Shown here: positions 1 through 7,897 of the stretch, in pieces | How the letters are laid out: each line of letters starts with the position of its first letter | How positions within the stretch are numbered: position 1 is the first letter of the stretch | Origin: JAJZOM01 sp046703545 | GTDB taxonomy: Archaea > Thermoplasmatota > Thermoplasmata > Thermoplasmatales > Thermoplasmataceae | DNA length: 22,967 nt | Direction: 5' to 3' | NCBI GenBank assembly: GCA_046703545.1 | Contig: JBJKSX010000020.1 | Coordinates: 1-22,967, forward strand | Translations under genes and position numbers: made by a program | Notes under the pieces: generated by a model | Told to the model about the DNA's origin: nothing | Seen by the model: only the letters and a program-made list of their open reading frames with translations | Database searches by the model: none

Positions 1-170
1 CATCAAGAGAGCAGCCAGATTGCCTTGGAATGAACTTATGTATGGTTAAAAGGAATGAATACATGCAGCTTTTTTGCCTTGGTTTTCAGAAGAAATGTCT
101 ATTTTTGAATAAGGAAAGTGGTTTTGAAAAAACCTCTTCAAATAAATTATTGGAGATGCGTCGGTGAGGC

Positions 171-1628
171 CTATCTGCGTGCGGCAGTGCCTGCAGGGGC
201 AGCGAGGAGCAAGTTTTCGCCAGAGCTCTCCTCAAGGTCAAGCCTCTTCGGCTCAGGCAGGAGAACTAATGTGAATACAAGGCCGAGCACGGAAAGGGCG
301 GATAGAATCAGGAAGAGTCCAGATTCCGTAATCATGTTTATGATGATTATGTTGAGGAAGGTCCCAACGAAGGCCCCTATCTTGCCGCCTGCAGCTGAAG
401 CACCGCTTCCGAAGCCCCTCACTTTGGTGGGGAACACTTCGGGCGGGTATATGAAAGTGGTCACATTGGGGCCGAACTCTATGAAGAAGTAGCTCAGGCC
501 GTATAGACCAAGAAATTCCGCTAGATATGCGGGAGAGAGTAGCTGGTGGAACATTCCCAGTATGCCAAATGTCACGGCCATTGCAGTGAAACCGATTGCC
601 TGTATTGTCTTCCTTCCAATCCTGTCGATAGTGAAGGTTGCAATCCAGTAGCCCGGGAATGCCGCGAAGCCAAATATCATTGCAGAGTATGTGGTTGTCT
701 GTATGAGCGCGTGCAGTCCTGAAACAGTAGATGGCACCAAGGCTCCAAGCATTGTGTGGGACATGATTGAGTTTCCGTAGAGTGCCCAATCCATGAGGAA
801 CCAGGAACCTGCTGTTCCAAGCAGTGTGAGGGCGAATTTCCTGTTCTTGAGTATGTCTATCCATGACTGGGAAACCACCTCGCTGCTTGCACTTGCGTTG
901 GCTGAGAGGCCTGTGAGCTTCTGCCAGTTCTTGGATGCACTCTGGGCATCGCCCTTCACCCTGAGGGAGAACCTTGGGGTTTCAGGCAGCCTGCGCCTGA
1001 AGTATACCACCACAAGGGCAGGTATTGCTCCGAATGCAAGAAGCAGTTTCCAGATTATTGCGAGTGGAATTCCAGTGTGTATCAGTCCAAGTGTAACCAG
1101 GGGGCCCGCGAGCAGGCCAAGGGACTGCATGGAAAATACCATGCCGATGAGTTTTCCCCTGCTCTGCGTGTTTGAATATTCCGCCATTATTGTTGAGCTG
1201 GTGGCGTAATCTCCGCCGATTCCCACGCCAAGCAGGAACCTCCATATAATGAGTATGAAAACACCGTTGACAGGCGTAAGGAACGCACTTCCCAATGCGC
1301 CTATGACCAATATAATGAGCTCTATACCATATATAGCCTTGCGGCCAAGTTTGTCAAGGAGTCTTCCAAAGACAAGCGCCCCAATGACAGCAGAAAGCAG
1401 TGCAGTTGAGTCCAGGAGTGATTTGTCGAGTAATGTGAGGTTATGCCATCCAGAAAGTACCAGAAGACTTGAAACGACGCCAATTATGAAAAGGTCGTAT
1501 GCGTCTGTGAAGAAGCCGAGCCCGGCGACAAGCCAGGTCTTGTAGTGAAATTTGCTTAGTTTCGCGTTGTTTACTGAGCTCAGGAGGTCAGGTTCATTTA
1601 CTGACACTGGTCCGTGTTCCTCAGCCAT
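171..1628 (-). CDS. MFS transporter, Pho84-like phosphate:H+ symporter family
   Basis: A 485-residue integral membrane protein of the major facilitator superfamily, the usual 12-helix size. Residues 36-46 (GLGFFTDAYDL) resemble the first helix of Pho84-type phosphate:proton symporters. The MFS loop motif appears twice, as GRLLDKLGRK at 88-97 and as DRIGRK in the second half. GGDYATSSTIMAEY (138-151) and FGPNVTTFIYPPEVFP in the second half are also typical of the Pho84 branch. The start is ATG, with a TATA-like element about 27 bases upstream and no clear ribosome binding site, which suggests a leaderless message. It is divergent from the 1855 gene across 226 bases. Phosphate is the best guess at substrate, but related archaeal members may carry organic acids or sugars. 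The family call is firm; the substrate is inference. Confidence 0.85.
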   Translation of the reverse strand: MAEEHGPVSVNEPDLLSSVNNAKLSKFHYKTWLVAGLGFFTDAYDLFIIGVVSSLLVLSGWHNLTLLDKSLLDSTALLSAVIGALVFGRLLDKLGRKAIYGIELIILVIGALGSAFLTPVNGVFILIIWRFLLGVGIGGDYATSSTIMAEYSNTQSRGKLIGMVFSMQSLGLLAGPLVTLGLIHTGIPLAIIWKLLLAFGAIPALVVVYFRRRLPETPRFSLRVKGDAQSASKNWQKLTGLSANASASSEVVSQSWIDILKNRKFALTLLGTAGSWFLMDWALYGNSIMSHTMLGALVPSTVSGLHALIQTTTYSAMIFGFAAFPGYWIATFTIDRIGRKTIQAIGFTAMAVTFGILGMFHQLLSPAYLAEFLGLYGLSYFFIEFGPNVTTFIYPPEVFPTKVRGFGSGASAAGGKIGAFVGTFLNIIIINMITESGLFLILSALSVLGLVFTLVLLPEPKRLDLEESSGENLLLAAPAGTAARR

Positions 1629-1650
1629 ATTTACTAAATGCGACCTTTAT

Positions 1651-1660
1651 TATGAATATA
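1651..1660 (-). promoter_or_regulatory. TATA-like element of the MFS gene
   Basis: On the minus strand this reads TATATTCATA, centred about 27 bases before the ATG at 1628, where an archaeal TATA box sits for a leaderless transcript. A second AT-rich element (CTATATAATC, 1661-1670) lies just upstream, so the exact box is uncertain. Confidence 0.4.
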
Positions 1661-1708
1661 GATTATATAGTGTATGTATCCTATATATTTTCTATAGTTT
1701 TTCTTCAT

Positions 1709-1735
1709 ATACCCAATACTAGCTGTAAATACCCA
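1709..1735. repeat. Direct repeat ATACCCA x2 at 20-bp spacing in divergent promoter region
   Basis: ATACCCA occurs at 1709-1715 and again at 1729-1735, exactly 20 bases apart start to start, about two helical turns. The bases after each copy are also alike (ATACTAG and TAGTAGT). The pair lies between the MFS transporter and the 1855 gene, 80-110 bases upstream of the transporter. It could be a pair of binding sites for a regulator on one face of the helix. No regulator is identified. Confidence 0.35.
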
Positions 1736-1769
1736 TAGTAGTGTATGTCGTTGTGTGAGCATTGGTTTA

Positions 1770-1784
1770 AGCGATTCTATCGCT
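1770..1784. promoter_or_regulatory. Inverted repeat AGCGAT-tct-ATCGCT, possible operator
   Basis: Perfect 6-base arms around a 3-base spacer (AGCGATTCTATCGCT), about 70 bases upstream of the ATG at 1855. The encoded protein looks like a winged-helix protein, so an autoregulatory site is possible. There is no direct support beyond symmetry and position. Confidence 0.3.
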
Positions 1785-1854
1785 AATATGTCTATTGAAA
1801 ATCTTAAAATACCATCTCTGAGTAAAAACAATTTGTCTACTGGAAGGTATAAAC

Positions 1855-2364
1855 ATGGAGAGAACTGATGCCGGGTCACTGCTTCATTTCGGAGATGTCT
1901 CCCTGAGTGGAGGGGAACTCATACTCTCAGTGATAATGGCGTACAGTGAGAATTTTGGACAGAAGCCTGACCTTGCAAAGGTCAACCTTCTTGCCTTCCT
2001 AATTGAGGGAGACGGCGAAATAGAGTCCGACATCATGTTTTCGAATACCCCCTACGGTCCCAAATCCCGATACATAAGCGAGTTCATTTCACGCAACGGT
2101 GAACTGGTGAAATCCCGAACCTACGGGAAGAAGCCTTCGGGTGCCAGAATTGATCCTGACCTGCGGATCAAGCTGGAACTTACTGATCTTGGAAGAAAGA
2201 TTGCCAGCATAGCAACAAATTCTCTTTCCAAGAGGGACTCAAAAATTCTTGCCAAGATTCTCTCGGGCTGGGGGATGGAGAAACACTCTGACCTCCTCAC
2301 TTACATTTGCGTGTTCTACGAGGATTTCTGCACGTCTGTGGAGCGAAAAGCAGACTCCAAGTGA
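1855..2364 (+). CDS. Hypothetical winged-helix-like protein (possibly YwgA/Panacea-like)
   Basis: A soluble 169-residue protein that I cannot name with certainty. Its order of motifs recalls YwgA-like and Panacea/SocA-like proteins: a helical start (GGELILSVIMAYSE), then NLLAFLIEG, then an aromatic NTPYGPKSRYISEFIS segment, a basic strand-turn region (KSRTYGKKPSG), a LELTDLGRKIA segment typical of a winged-helix wing and helix, and a C-terminal KHSDLLTYICVFYEDF. The start is ATG with GGAAGG about 8 bases upstream. It stands alone: divergent from the MFS gene, 148 bases before lipA and probably not in that operon because lipA has its own TATA element. It may bind DNA or act as an antitoxin-like partner, but no toxin gene is adjacent. 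The coding call is firm; the family is tentative. Confidence 0.6.
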   Translation: MERTDAGSLLHFGDVSLSGGELILSVIMAYSENFGQKPDLAKVNLLAFLIEGDGEIESDIMFSNTPYGPKSRYISEFISRNGELVKSRTYGKKPSGARIDPDLRIKLELTDLGRKIASIATNSLSKRDSKILAKILSGWGMEKHSDLLTYICVFYEDFCTSVERKADSK

Positions 2365-2480
2365 AATTGATCTTCAAAATCCATTTCATGCTTCTGTTGG
2401 TTTCGGATGCCATAATAGTCCCTCGCAGTGTTAATTACCCAGGCATGAGTGGTGACCAGTGGTTTAGTGGCTCAAGCCGA

Positions 2481-2490
2481 TATATTGTAA
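2481..2490 (+). promoter_or_regulatory. TATA element for the lipA-OADHC-lipB operon
   Basis: TATATTGTAA is centred about 28 bases before the GTG start of lipA, with AT-rich sequence continuing to 2499. The position predicts transcription starting at or near the start codon, so lipA is likely leaderless and this is the operon promoter. Confidence 0.5.
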
Positions 2491-2512
2491 TATATTTTCA
2501 TAATGTGGGAAG

Positions 2513-3370
2513 GTGAGGCCCGATTATGTCAAGGTGAAGATTCCTTCGGGGGAATCCTACGTAAGAATCAAGCAGACACTTCGTGACAGGACCCTCTATA
2601 CAGTCTGCGAGGAAGCAAGGTGCCCCAATGTTGCGGAATGCTGGGACAGCGGAACCGCGACATTCATGATAATGGGAAGCAACTGCTCACGCGGCTGCAG
2701 GTTCTGTGCAGTAACGCATGGGCATATGCTTCCGCTTGACCCGGACGAGCCCCACAAAGTTGTGCAGTCAGCAAAGCTCATGGGCCTGTCCTATGTGGTT
2801 GTCACATCAGTGGACAGGGACGACCTTCCCGATCAGGGCGCCTCACACTTCGCCAGGGTGATCAGGGAGCTGAAGAACGAGGGAATTCTGGTAGAATCGC
2901 TCATCCCCGACTTCCAAGGCAATGAAGAACTGGTGAACATGGTTATAGACCAGAAGCCTGCAGTGCTGGCGCACAATCTGGAAACGGTGAAGAGCCTCAC
3001 TCCAAAAGTCAGGGACCCAAGGGCCGGATATGAACAGTCCCTTGGGGTGCTGAAACACATAAAGGAAGAGAACCCGGACCAGCTCACCAAGTCGTCGATC
3101 ATGCTTGGCCTTGGGGAGACTGACGATGAAGTTGAACAGGCAATGGCTGACCTCAGGAAGAGCGGCGTCGACATTCTCACTATCGGGCAGTACCTGAGGC
3201 CTTCCAAGATGCAGTTGCCTGTGGTTGAATATACCCAAATGGATAGGTTTAAGAATCTTGAGAGTTTGGGATACTCGCTTGGTTTTTCCTTCGTAGCATC
3301 AGGCCCGCTGGTCAGGACTTCATACAGGGCCGCTGAAGCATGGGCAAAAAGGAGAGTTAAAAATGACTGA
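2513..3370 (+). CDS. lipA: Lipoyl synthase LipA (radical SAM)
   Basis: Inserts two sulfur atoms into the octanoyl chain on the E2 lipoyl domain to give the lipoyl cofactor. It has 285 residues, close to the usual length. The auxiliary [4Fe-4S] cluster motif is complete (C32, C37, C43; spacing CX4CX5C). The radical SAM motif is C58-SRG-C62-RF-C65 (CX3CX2C). The C-terminal VRTSYRA matches the conserved RSSY region whose serine binds the auxiliary cluster. The start is GTG at 2513, 28 bases after a TATA element, and no better in-frame start lies upstream. It is the first gene of the operon and overlaps the E1-alpha start by 8 bases, so lipoyl assembly and the enzyme that uses it are made together. 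All catalytic residues are present. Confidence 0.95.
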   Translation: MRPDYVKVKIPSGESYVRIKQTLRDRTLYTVCEEARCPNVAECWDSGTATFMIMGSNCSRGCRFCAVTHGHMLPLDPDEPHKVVQSAKLMGLSYVVVTSVDRDDLPDQGASHFARVIRELKNEGILVESLIPDFQGNEELVNMVIDQKPAVLAHNLETVKSLTPKVRDPRAGYEQSLGVLKHIKEENPDQLTKSSIMLGLGETDDEVEQAMADLRKSGVDILTIGQYLRPSKMQLPVVEYTQMDRFKNLESLGYSLGFSFVASGPLVRTSYRAAEAWAKRRVKND

Positions 3371-4376
3371 GACCGTAAATGATCAGAACGACAGGGAGAG
3401 GTACGTAAGGGCTTTCGGAGCCATGGTGCTCTCCAGGACACTTGATAGAAAAATAACAACCGCGCAAAGACAGGGCCGGGTGGGATTCTACACGCCGACC
3501 ATGGGCCAGGAGGCTGGCCAGATAGGGCTTTCCATGGCACTGGGCAAGGATGATTTGATGTTCCAGTACTACAGGGATGTACCACTGATGATACACAGGG
3601 GAGTTTCTATCGAGAACATAATCAACCAGGTAATGGGAAACTCTGCCGACCTTGCCAAGGGAAAGCAGATGCCGAGCCATTTCCTTTCAGACCAGGACAA
3701 CTTCATGTCTGTCCAGAGCCCTGTGGCAACAAATCTGCCACTGGCTGTGGGCGCTGCATATGGGGTCAAGTACAGGAACGAGGAGAGGATAGTTGTCGCA
3801 AGCTTTGGGGAAGGATCGTCTTCCACACCGGATTTCCATGCTGCATTGAACATGGCTGCGGTGTTCGATCTACCGGTTCTTTTCTTCTGCGAGAACAATG
3901 GCTGGGCCATATCTCTCCCCTTCGAGAAACAATCGAAGGTTGAGGTTTACAGGAAGGCTGATGCATACGGCATTAAGGGCCTGCGCGCTGATGGAAACAG
4001 CATAGAAGATTCATACAAGGCTGCGAAGGAAGCGGTGGACCACATAAGGGCAGGAAAAGGGCCGGTTCTGCTGGAAGTGAATTTCTTCAGGATGGGCCCG
4101 CATTCAACATCCGATGACCCCACCAAGTACCAGTCGGATATTGTGAAAGAAGGGGATGAAAGGGACCCTGTTGTGATAAACGAGAAGCTCCTCAAAGAGA
4201 AGGGTTTCCTCACTGATGAGCAGATAGAGAGGATAAAGGCGGAATCGGCCAGGTACGTGACCGAGAAGTTTGACGAGTGCGAGAAAATTGAACCCCCTGC
4301 CCCTGAGACGATGTTTGAGGATGTTTATGAAAAGATGCCGTGGCACATCAAAGAAGAGATGGAGGACATACTATGA
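3363..4376 (+). CDS. 2-oxoacid dehydrogenase E1 component, alpha subunit
   Basis: Thiamine-diphosphate-dependent subunit that, with E1-beta, decarboxylates a 2-oxoacid and transfers the acyl group to lipoyl-E2. It has 337 residues. The ThDP/Mg motif is visible as GEG at 149-151, followed after 26 residues by NN at 178-179 (family GDG...NN). RMGPHSTSDDPTKY and GKQMPSHF resemble the branched-chain 2-oxoacid dehydrogenase type more than strict pyruvate dehydrogenases. The T. acidophilum complex is known to use branched-chain oxoacids as well as pyruvate, so a similar range is inferred. The start is ATG with GGAG 8 bases upstream, inside the end of lipA. The stop overlaps the E1-beta ATG (ATGA), indicating translational coupling of the two subunits. 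Confidence 0.93.
   Translation: MTETVNDQNDRERYVRAFGAMVLSRTLDRKITTAQRQGRVGFYTPTMGQEAGQIGLSMALGKDDLMFQYYRDVPLMIHRGVSIENIINQVMGNSADLAKGKQMPSHFLSDQDNFMSVQSPVATNLPLAVGAAYGVKYRNEERIVVASFGEGSSSTPDFHAALNMAAVFDLPVLFFCENNGWAISLPFEKQSKVEVYRKADAYGIKGLRADGNSIEDSYKAAKEAVDHIRAGKGPVLLEVNFFRMGPHSTSDDPTKYQSDIVKEGDERDPVVINEKLLKEKGFLTDEQIERIKAESARYVTEKFDECEKIEPPAPETMFEDVYEKMPWHIKEEMEDIL
4361..4365 (+). promoter_or_regulatory. Shine-Dalgarno GGAGG deciding the E1-beta start
   Basis: GGAGG lies 7 bases before the ATG at 4373. It favours that start over an in-frame GTG at 4340 that would lengthen the protein by 11 residues inside E1-alpha. Confidence 0.7.
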
Positions 4377-5341
4377 GCACTATGAACATGGTCCAGGCAT
4401 TGAACCATACTCTTGACCAGAGAATGGGCATGGACGACCGGATCGTGCTACTTGGAGAAGACATCGGCGTTGATGGCGGAGTATTCAGGGTTACTGAGGG
4501 CCTGCATTCCAAATATGGTGAGAAGAGGGTCATTGACACCCCCCTTGTCGAGCTTGGAATTGTTGGAACCGCAATAGGCATGGCCCTGAACGGCCTAAGG
4601 CCAGTGCCGGAGATCCAGTTCCAGGACTTCATTTTCACCGCATTCGACCAGATAGTCAACCAGATGGCAAAGATGCGTTACAGGACGGCGGGCAGGCTAA
4701 ACGTCCCCCTTGTTCTCAGAACCCCATACGGAGGCGGTGTAAGGGGAGGCCTGTACCACTCACAGAGCGGTGAGTCCTACTTCGTTCACACCACGGGCCT
4801 GACGGTGCTGACGCCGTCAAACCCATACGACGCAAAGGGCCTGCTTTCTTCCGCGATGGACCTCAACGACCCGGTCATGTTCCTTGAGCCAAAAAGGCTT
4901 TACAGGGCAGGAAAAATGGAGGTTCCCGAAGATGATTACAAGATTGAGATAGGAAAGGCGAACCTGGTTTCCGAGGGTGAAAAGATCTCCATAATTACAT
5001 ATGGTTCAATGGTTCCAGTGGTCAAGAGCACCGTGGAGAAGAACAACTTGGACGCGGATGTGCTTGACCTCAGGTCTCTGCTGCCACTTGACATAGAGGC
5101 CATAGAGAGTACAGTCAGCAAAACCGGAAGGGTGATGATTGTCCATGAGGCGCCCAGGACACTTGGAATGGGTGCGGAGATCTCTGCACTCATATCAGAG
5201 CGCATGATTGAATACCTGTACGGGCCAATACTACGCGTAACCGGGCCGGACACGCCAATCCCATACAGGATGGAAGAGCATTACCTCCCCAACGAGAAGA
5301 GAATCATGAAAGCGGCTCAGAAGCTGCTGAATTTCAGGTGA
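4373..5341 (+). CDS. 2-oxoacid dehydrogenase E1 component, beta subunit
   Basis: Partner of E1-alpha in the alpha2-beta2 decarboxylase. It has 322 residues from the chosen ATG. Family landmarks include LLGEDIGVDGGVFRVT near the N-terminus, DTPLVELGIVGTAIGMA, EIQFQDFIFTAFDQIVNQ, RTPYGGGVRGGLYHSQSGE, the C-terminal VIVHEAPRTLGMGAEI-like stretch (here MIVHEAPRTLGMGAEIS), and VTGPDTPIPY. The start was chosen for the GGAGG 7 bases upstream and the ATGA overlap with E1-alpha; a longer GTG form from 4340 is unlikely. The stop TGA overlaps a GTGA and abuts the E2 start. The neighbouring genes confirm its role in the complex. Confidence 0.94.
   Translation: MSTMNMVQALNHTLDQRMGMDDRIVLLGEDIGVDGGVFRVTEGLHSKYGEKRVIDTPLVELGIVGTAIGMALNGLRPVPEIQFQDFIFTAFDQIVNQMAKMRYRTAGRLNVPLVLRTPYGGGVRGGLYHSQSGESYFVHTTGLTVLTPSNPYDAKGLLSSAMDLNDPVMFLEPKRLYRAGKMEVPEDDYKIEIGKANLVSEGEKISIITYGSMVPVVKSTVEKNNLDADVLDLRSLLPLDIEAIESTVSKTGRVMIVHEAPRTLGMGAEISALISERMIEYLYGPILRVTGPDTPIPYRMEEHYLPNEKRIMKAAQKLLNFR
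5337..5341 (+). promoter_or_regulatory. Shine-Dalgarno GGTGA deciding the E2 start
   Basis: GGTGA overlaps the E1-beta stop codon and ends 5 bases before the ATG at 5347. It supports ATG 5347 as the E2 start rather than the GTG at 5338, which lies inside the same GGTGA. Confidence 0.6.
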
Positions 5342-5346
5342 GCAAC

Positions 5347-6573
5347 ATGTTTAAGTTCAAATTACCGGACATTGGAGAAGGAGTCACAGAAGGAGAAATT
5401 GTGAAATGGCATGTAAAGGCCGGGGACAGCATTGCCCCTGACCAGGACATGGTGGAGGTAATGACCGACAAGGTTACCGTGCAGATCCCCTCACCAGTGG
5501 AGGGAACTGTTTCGTCCATCCTCTTTGAGGAGGGGCAGGTGGTGGAAGTCGGAAACGTGATAATCGAAATCGAGACTTCCGGAGAGGCGCCTGAGGTTGA
5601 AGAGCCAACGGAACCTGCCAGAGTGGCTGAGGAAGAGAAACAGGAAGAGCCCTCGGCGGAAGAGGCTGTTGAGCCTGGCACCGGACTTGTACTTGCTTCA
5701 CCCGCTGTGAGAAGAATCGCAAGGGAGAAGGGAATAGACATAAGCAATGTCAGGGGAACCGGGGACCATGGAAGGGTGACCCTTGATGACCTTGAGAGCT
5801 TCAGGCCTGAAGAACCGCCCGAGGAAAAGCCGGAACCAGCTGCTGAAGCTCAAGAAGAGCCCCCAGCGGTTGAAACAAAGGCAGCCCCCGCAGTTTCAGG
5901 AGAGGACGAAATCCTTGAGCCGAGGGGACTCCGCAGGCTAATCTTTGAGAAAATGACGAAGTCAAAGCAGATCATACCACATTTCACTGTGGTGGAAGAG
6001 GTTGACCTAACCAGGCTGGGCCAGACACTGGATGCCTTTGCCAAGATGGGCAAGAGGGTCACCTTCACATCATTCTTCCTCAAGGCAAGTGCGCTTGCCC
6101 TGAAGGAGTACCCATACCTCAATGCACTGTACAATGAGGATGCCAGGAACTACACACTGAGGAAACAATACAACATAGGGGTTGCAGTTGACACCCCGGA
6201 CGGCCTCACCGTTCCGGTCATAATGGATGTTGACAGGAAGGGCCTCTTTGAAATTGGCACGGAATTGAGGGATCTCGCTGGAAGGGCCAGAGAGAACAAG
6301 CTGAAGCTCAATGAAGTCCAGAATTCCACTTTCACGGTGTCAAATGTGGGAACCATCGGCGGCATCATATCAACTCCAATCATCAACTACCCTGAGGTTG
6401 CAATCCTGGGAGTTCACAGGATCATGAAGAACAGGTACAGGGGAAAAGAGACGCTGAAGACCAACCTGTCACTTTCCTGCGACCACAGGCTTATTGACGG
6501 CGCAATGGCCACAAGGTTCCTCGTGAGGATCAAGGAGTTCCTGGAGGACCCCGAATATCTTCTGGTAGGCTGA
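5347..6573 (+). CDS. Dihydrolipoamide acyltransferase (2-oxoacid dehydrogenase E2)
   Basis: Core of the complex: it accepts the acyl group on lipoyl-lysine and passes it to CoA. It has 408 residues from ATG 5347. The N-terminal lipoyl domain has the modified lysine in VMTDKVTV (K42 in this numbering). An acidic, Pro/Glu-rich linker follows, then a peripheral-subunit-binding domain (ASPAVRRIAREKG, from about 117, ending near GTGDHGRVTLDDL), a second Pro/Glu linker, and the acyltransferase domain with the active-site DHRLIDG (D379, H380). The start begins MFKFKLPDIGEG, matching family N-termini, and has GGTGA 5 bases upstream; GTG 5338 would add three residues. There is one lipoyl domain. It is the likely substrate of LipA and LipB encoded in the same operon. 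Confidence 0.94.
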   Translation: MFKFKLPDIGEGVTEGEIVKWHVKAGDSIAPDQDMVEVMTDKVTVQIPSPVEGTVSSILFEEGQVVEVGNVIIEIETSGEAPEVEEPTEPARVAEEEKQEEPSAEEAVEPGTGLVLASPAVRRIAREKGIDISNVRGTGDHGRVTLDDLESFRPEEPPEEKPEPAAEAQEEPPAVETKAAPAVSGEDEILEPRGLRRLIFEKMTKSKQIIPHFTVVEEVDLTRLGQTLDAFAKMGKRVTFTSFFLKASALALKEYPYLNALYNEDARNYTLRKQYNIGVAVDTPDGLTVPVIMDVDRKGLFEIGTELRDLAGRARENKLKLNEVQNSTFTVSNVGTIGGIISTPIINYPEVAILGVHRIMKNRYRGKETLKTNLSLSCDHRLIDGAMATRFLVRIKEFLEDPEYLLVG

Positions 6574-6577
6574 GAAC

Positions 6578-7897
6578 ATGGATTTCGACGTAATAATCAT
6601 AGGTGCCGGGCCAGGTGGCTATTCTGCTGCCATAAGGCTTGGCCAGAAGGAAAAGAAAGTTCTGCTAGTTGAGAAGGACCGCATTGGCGGCGAATGCCTC
6701 AACTATGGGTGCATCCCCTCAAAGGCGCTCATTGAGCTGTCACACTCCGTGGACCACCTTAACGGGATGCCCGGTGTTGACATGACACTCAACCTGAATA
6801 TGGACGAGTGGCAGGAATGGAAATGGAACATGATCGGCCGCCTCACAGGTGGAGTTGAGACACTCTGCAAGAATTATGGCGTCCAGATCGAGATGGGCGA
6901 GGCACAAATAGTTGACAGGAACCACGTTAAGGTGGGTGACAGGGAATTCTCAGGTGAAAACCTGCTCATTGCAACGGGTTCATCCCCCGTCCGTTTTGAT
7001 TCCATGAAGGATGTCCTCTTCAACCGGGAGATACTTGATGTAAAGGAAATACCCCAATCCCTCGTGATCATTGGCGGGGGATACATCGGCGTTGAGCTCG
7101 GGACAGCTTTTGCCAAGCTGGGAAGTGACGTTACAATAATAGAGATGATGGATGCCATACTTCCGGGTGTGGAAAGGGACCTCGCAAGGCATGTGGAGAG
7201 AAAGCTCAGGGACCTCAATGTCAGGGTGATGGTTTCCACAAAGGTCGAGTCTGTTGAAAAGAGCGGGGATTACAGCATAAGGCTCTCCACAGGAGATGTC
7301 CTCATTGCTTCATCCGTGCTTCTCACAGTCGGAAGAAGACCAAACACCAGAGGGTTCGGACTGGAAAACCTTGGCCTAGAAATGGACAATGGCTTCATCA
7401 AGACCGACCTCAGGAAAATGAGCAGTGTGGAAGGGGTTTATGCAATAGGAGATGTTTCCGGCCAGCCAATGCTTGCGCACAAGGCATTCTACGATGCTGA
7501 AGTTGCTGCGGAGAACATTGCGGGCGGCAACGCGGAAGTGGAATACAGGGCCATGCCCTACGTGATCTACTCAGACCCTGAGATTTCATACACAGGGGAG
7601 CTGGAAGGGAATGTGTCCACCTTCCCGGTGGGAGCAAATGGAAGGTCCCTTGGGATGAACAACAGGCTTGGAACATACAGGCTCTATTATGATGAGAAGG
7701 GATTTGTCAAGGGTGCCGGAATCGTGGCGCCACACTCCTCCGAGCTTATAAGCGAGGTCTCACTAGCCATTGAGTCGGGCCTCATGGCCATGGATATTGG
7801 GCTCACAATACACCCGCACCCGACCATATCCGAAGGGCTAAAAGAGGCCGCAGAAGGTGCATATGGGCTGCCGCTACACTTCAAACCTCGCAGTTGA
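6578..7897 (+). CDS. lpdA: Dihydrolipoamide dehydrogenase (E3)
   Basis: FAD-dependent enzyme that reoxidises dihydrolipoyl-E2 and reduces NAD+. It has 439 residues, a little shorter than the usual 460-475. An N-terminal FAD-binding fold (DVIIIGAGPGGYSAA) is followed by the redox disulfide in GGECLNYGCIPSK (C40, C45). The NAD-binding fold is LVIIGGGYIGVELGTAF, and a second FAD contact is GVYAIGDVSG. The C-terminal dimer domain contains HPHPTISEGLKEA, carrying the His-Glu pair that acts as general base. The ATG at 6578 lies 4 bases after the E2 stop. The upstream sequence (AGGCTGA) is a poor ribosome binding site, so coupling to E2 translation is likely. The end overlaps the lipB start. Confidence 0.95.
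   Translation: MDFDVIIIGAGPGGYSAAIRLGQKEKKVLLVEKDRIGGECLNYGCIPSKALIELSHSVDHLNGMPGVDMTLNLNMDEWQEWKWNMIGRLTGGVETLCKNYGVQIEMGEAQIVDRNHVKVGDREFSGENLLIATGSSPVRFDSMKDVLFNREILDVKEIPQSLVIIGGGYIGVELGTAFAKLGSDVTIIEMMDAILPGVERDLARHVERKLRDLNVRVMVSTKVESVEKSGDYSIRLSTGDVLIASSVLLTVGRRPNTRGFGLENLGLEMDNGFIKTDLRKMSSVEGVYAIGDVSGQPMLAHKAFYDAEVAAENIAGGNAEVEYRAMPYVIYSDPEISYTGELEGNVSTFPVGANGRSLGMNNRLGTYRLYYDEKGFVKGAGIVAPHSSELISEVSLAIESGLMAMDIGLTIHPHPTISEGLKEAAEGAYGLPLHFKPRS

Noticed and set aside
120..134. GGTTTT-gaa-AAAACC hairpin after the MFS gene as a firm terminator
   Set aside because: It has a T6 run on the minus strand but only weak A/T pairing and is 37 bases past the stop; mentioned as possible only, not listed as a feature.
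1634..1879. An 81-codon minus-strand frame upstream of the MFS gene
   Set aside because: It covers the AT-rich divergent promoter region, and its translation is low-complexity Ile/Tyr/Lys with no ribosome site or promoter.
2833..3585. A 250-codon open frame on the minus strand
   Set aside because: Spans the lipA/E1-alpha junction in antisense. Both sense genes are certain, and the frame has no recognisable domain.
5338..5346. GTG 5338 as the E2 start
   Set aside because: It lies inside the GGTGA that serves as ribosome site for ATG 5347, and family proteins begin at the residue matching that ATG.
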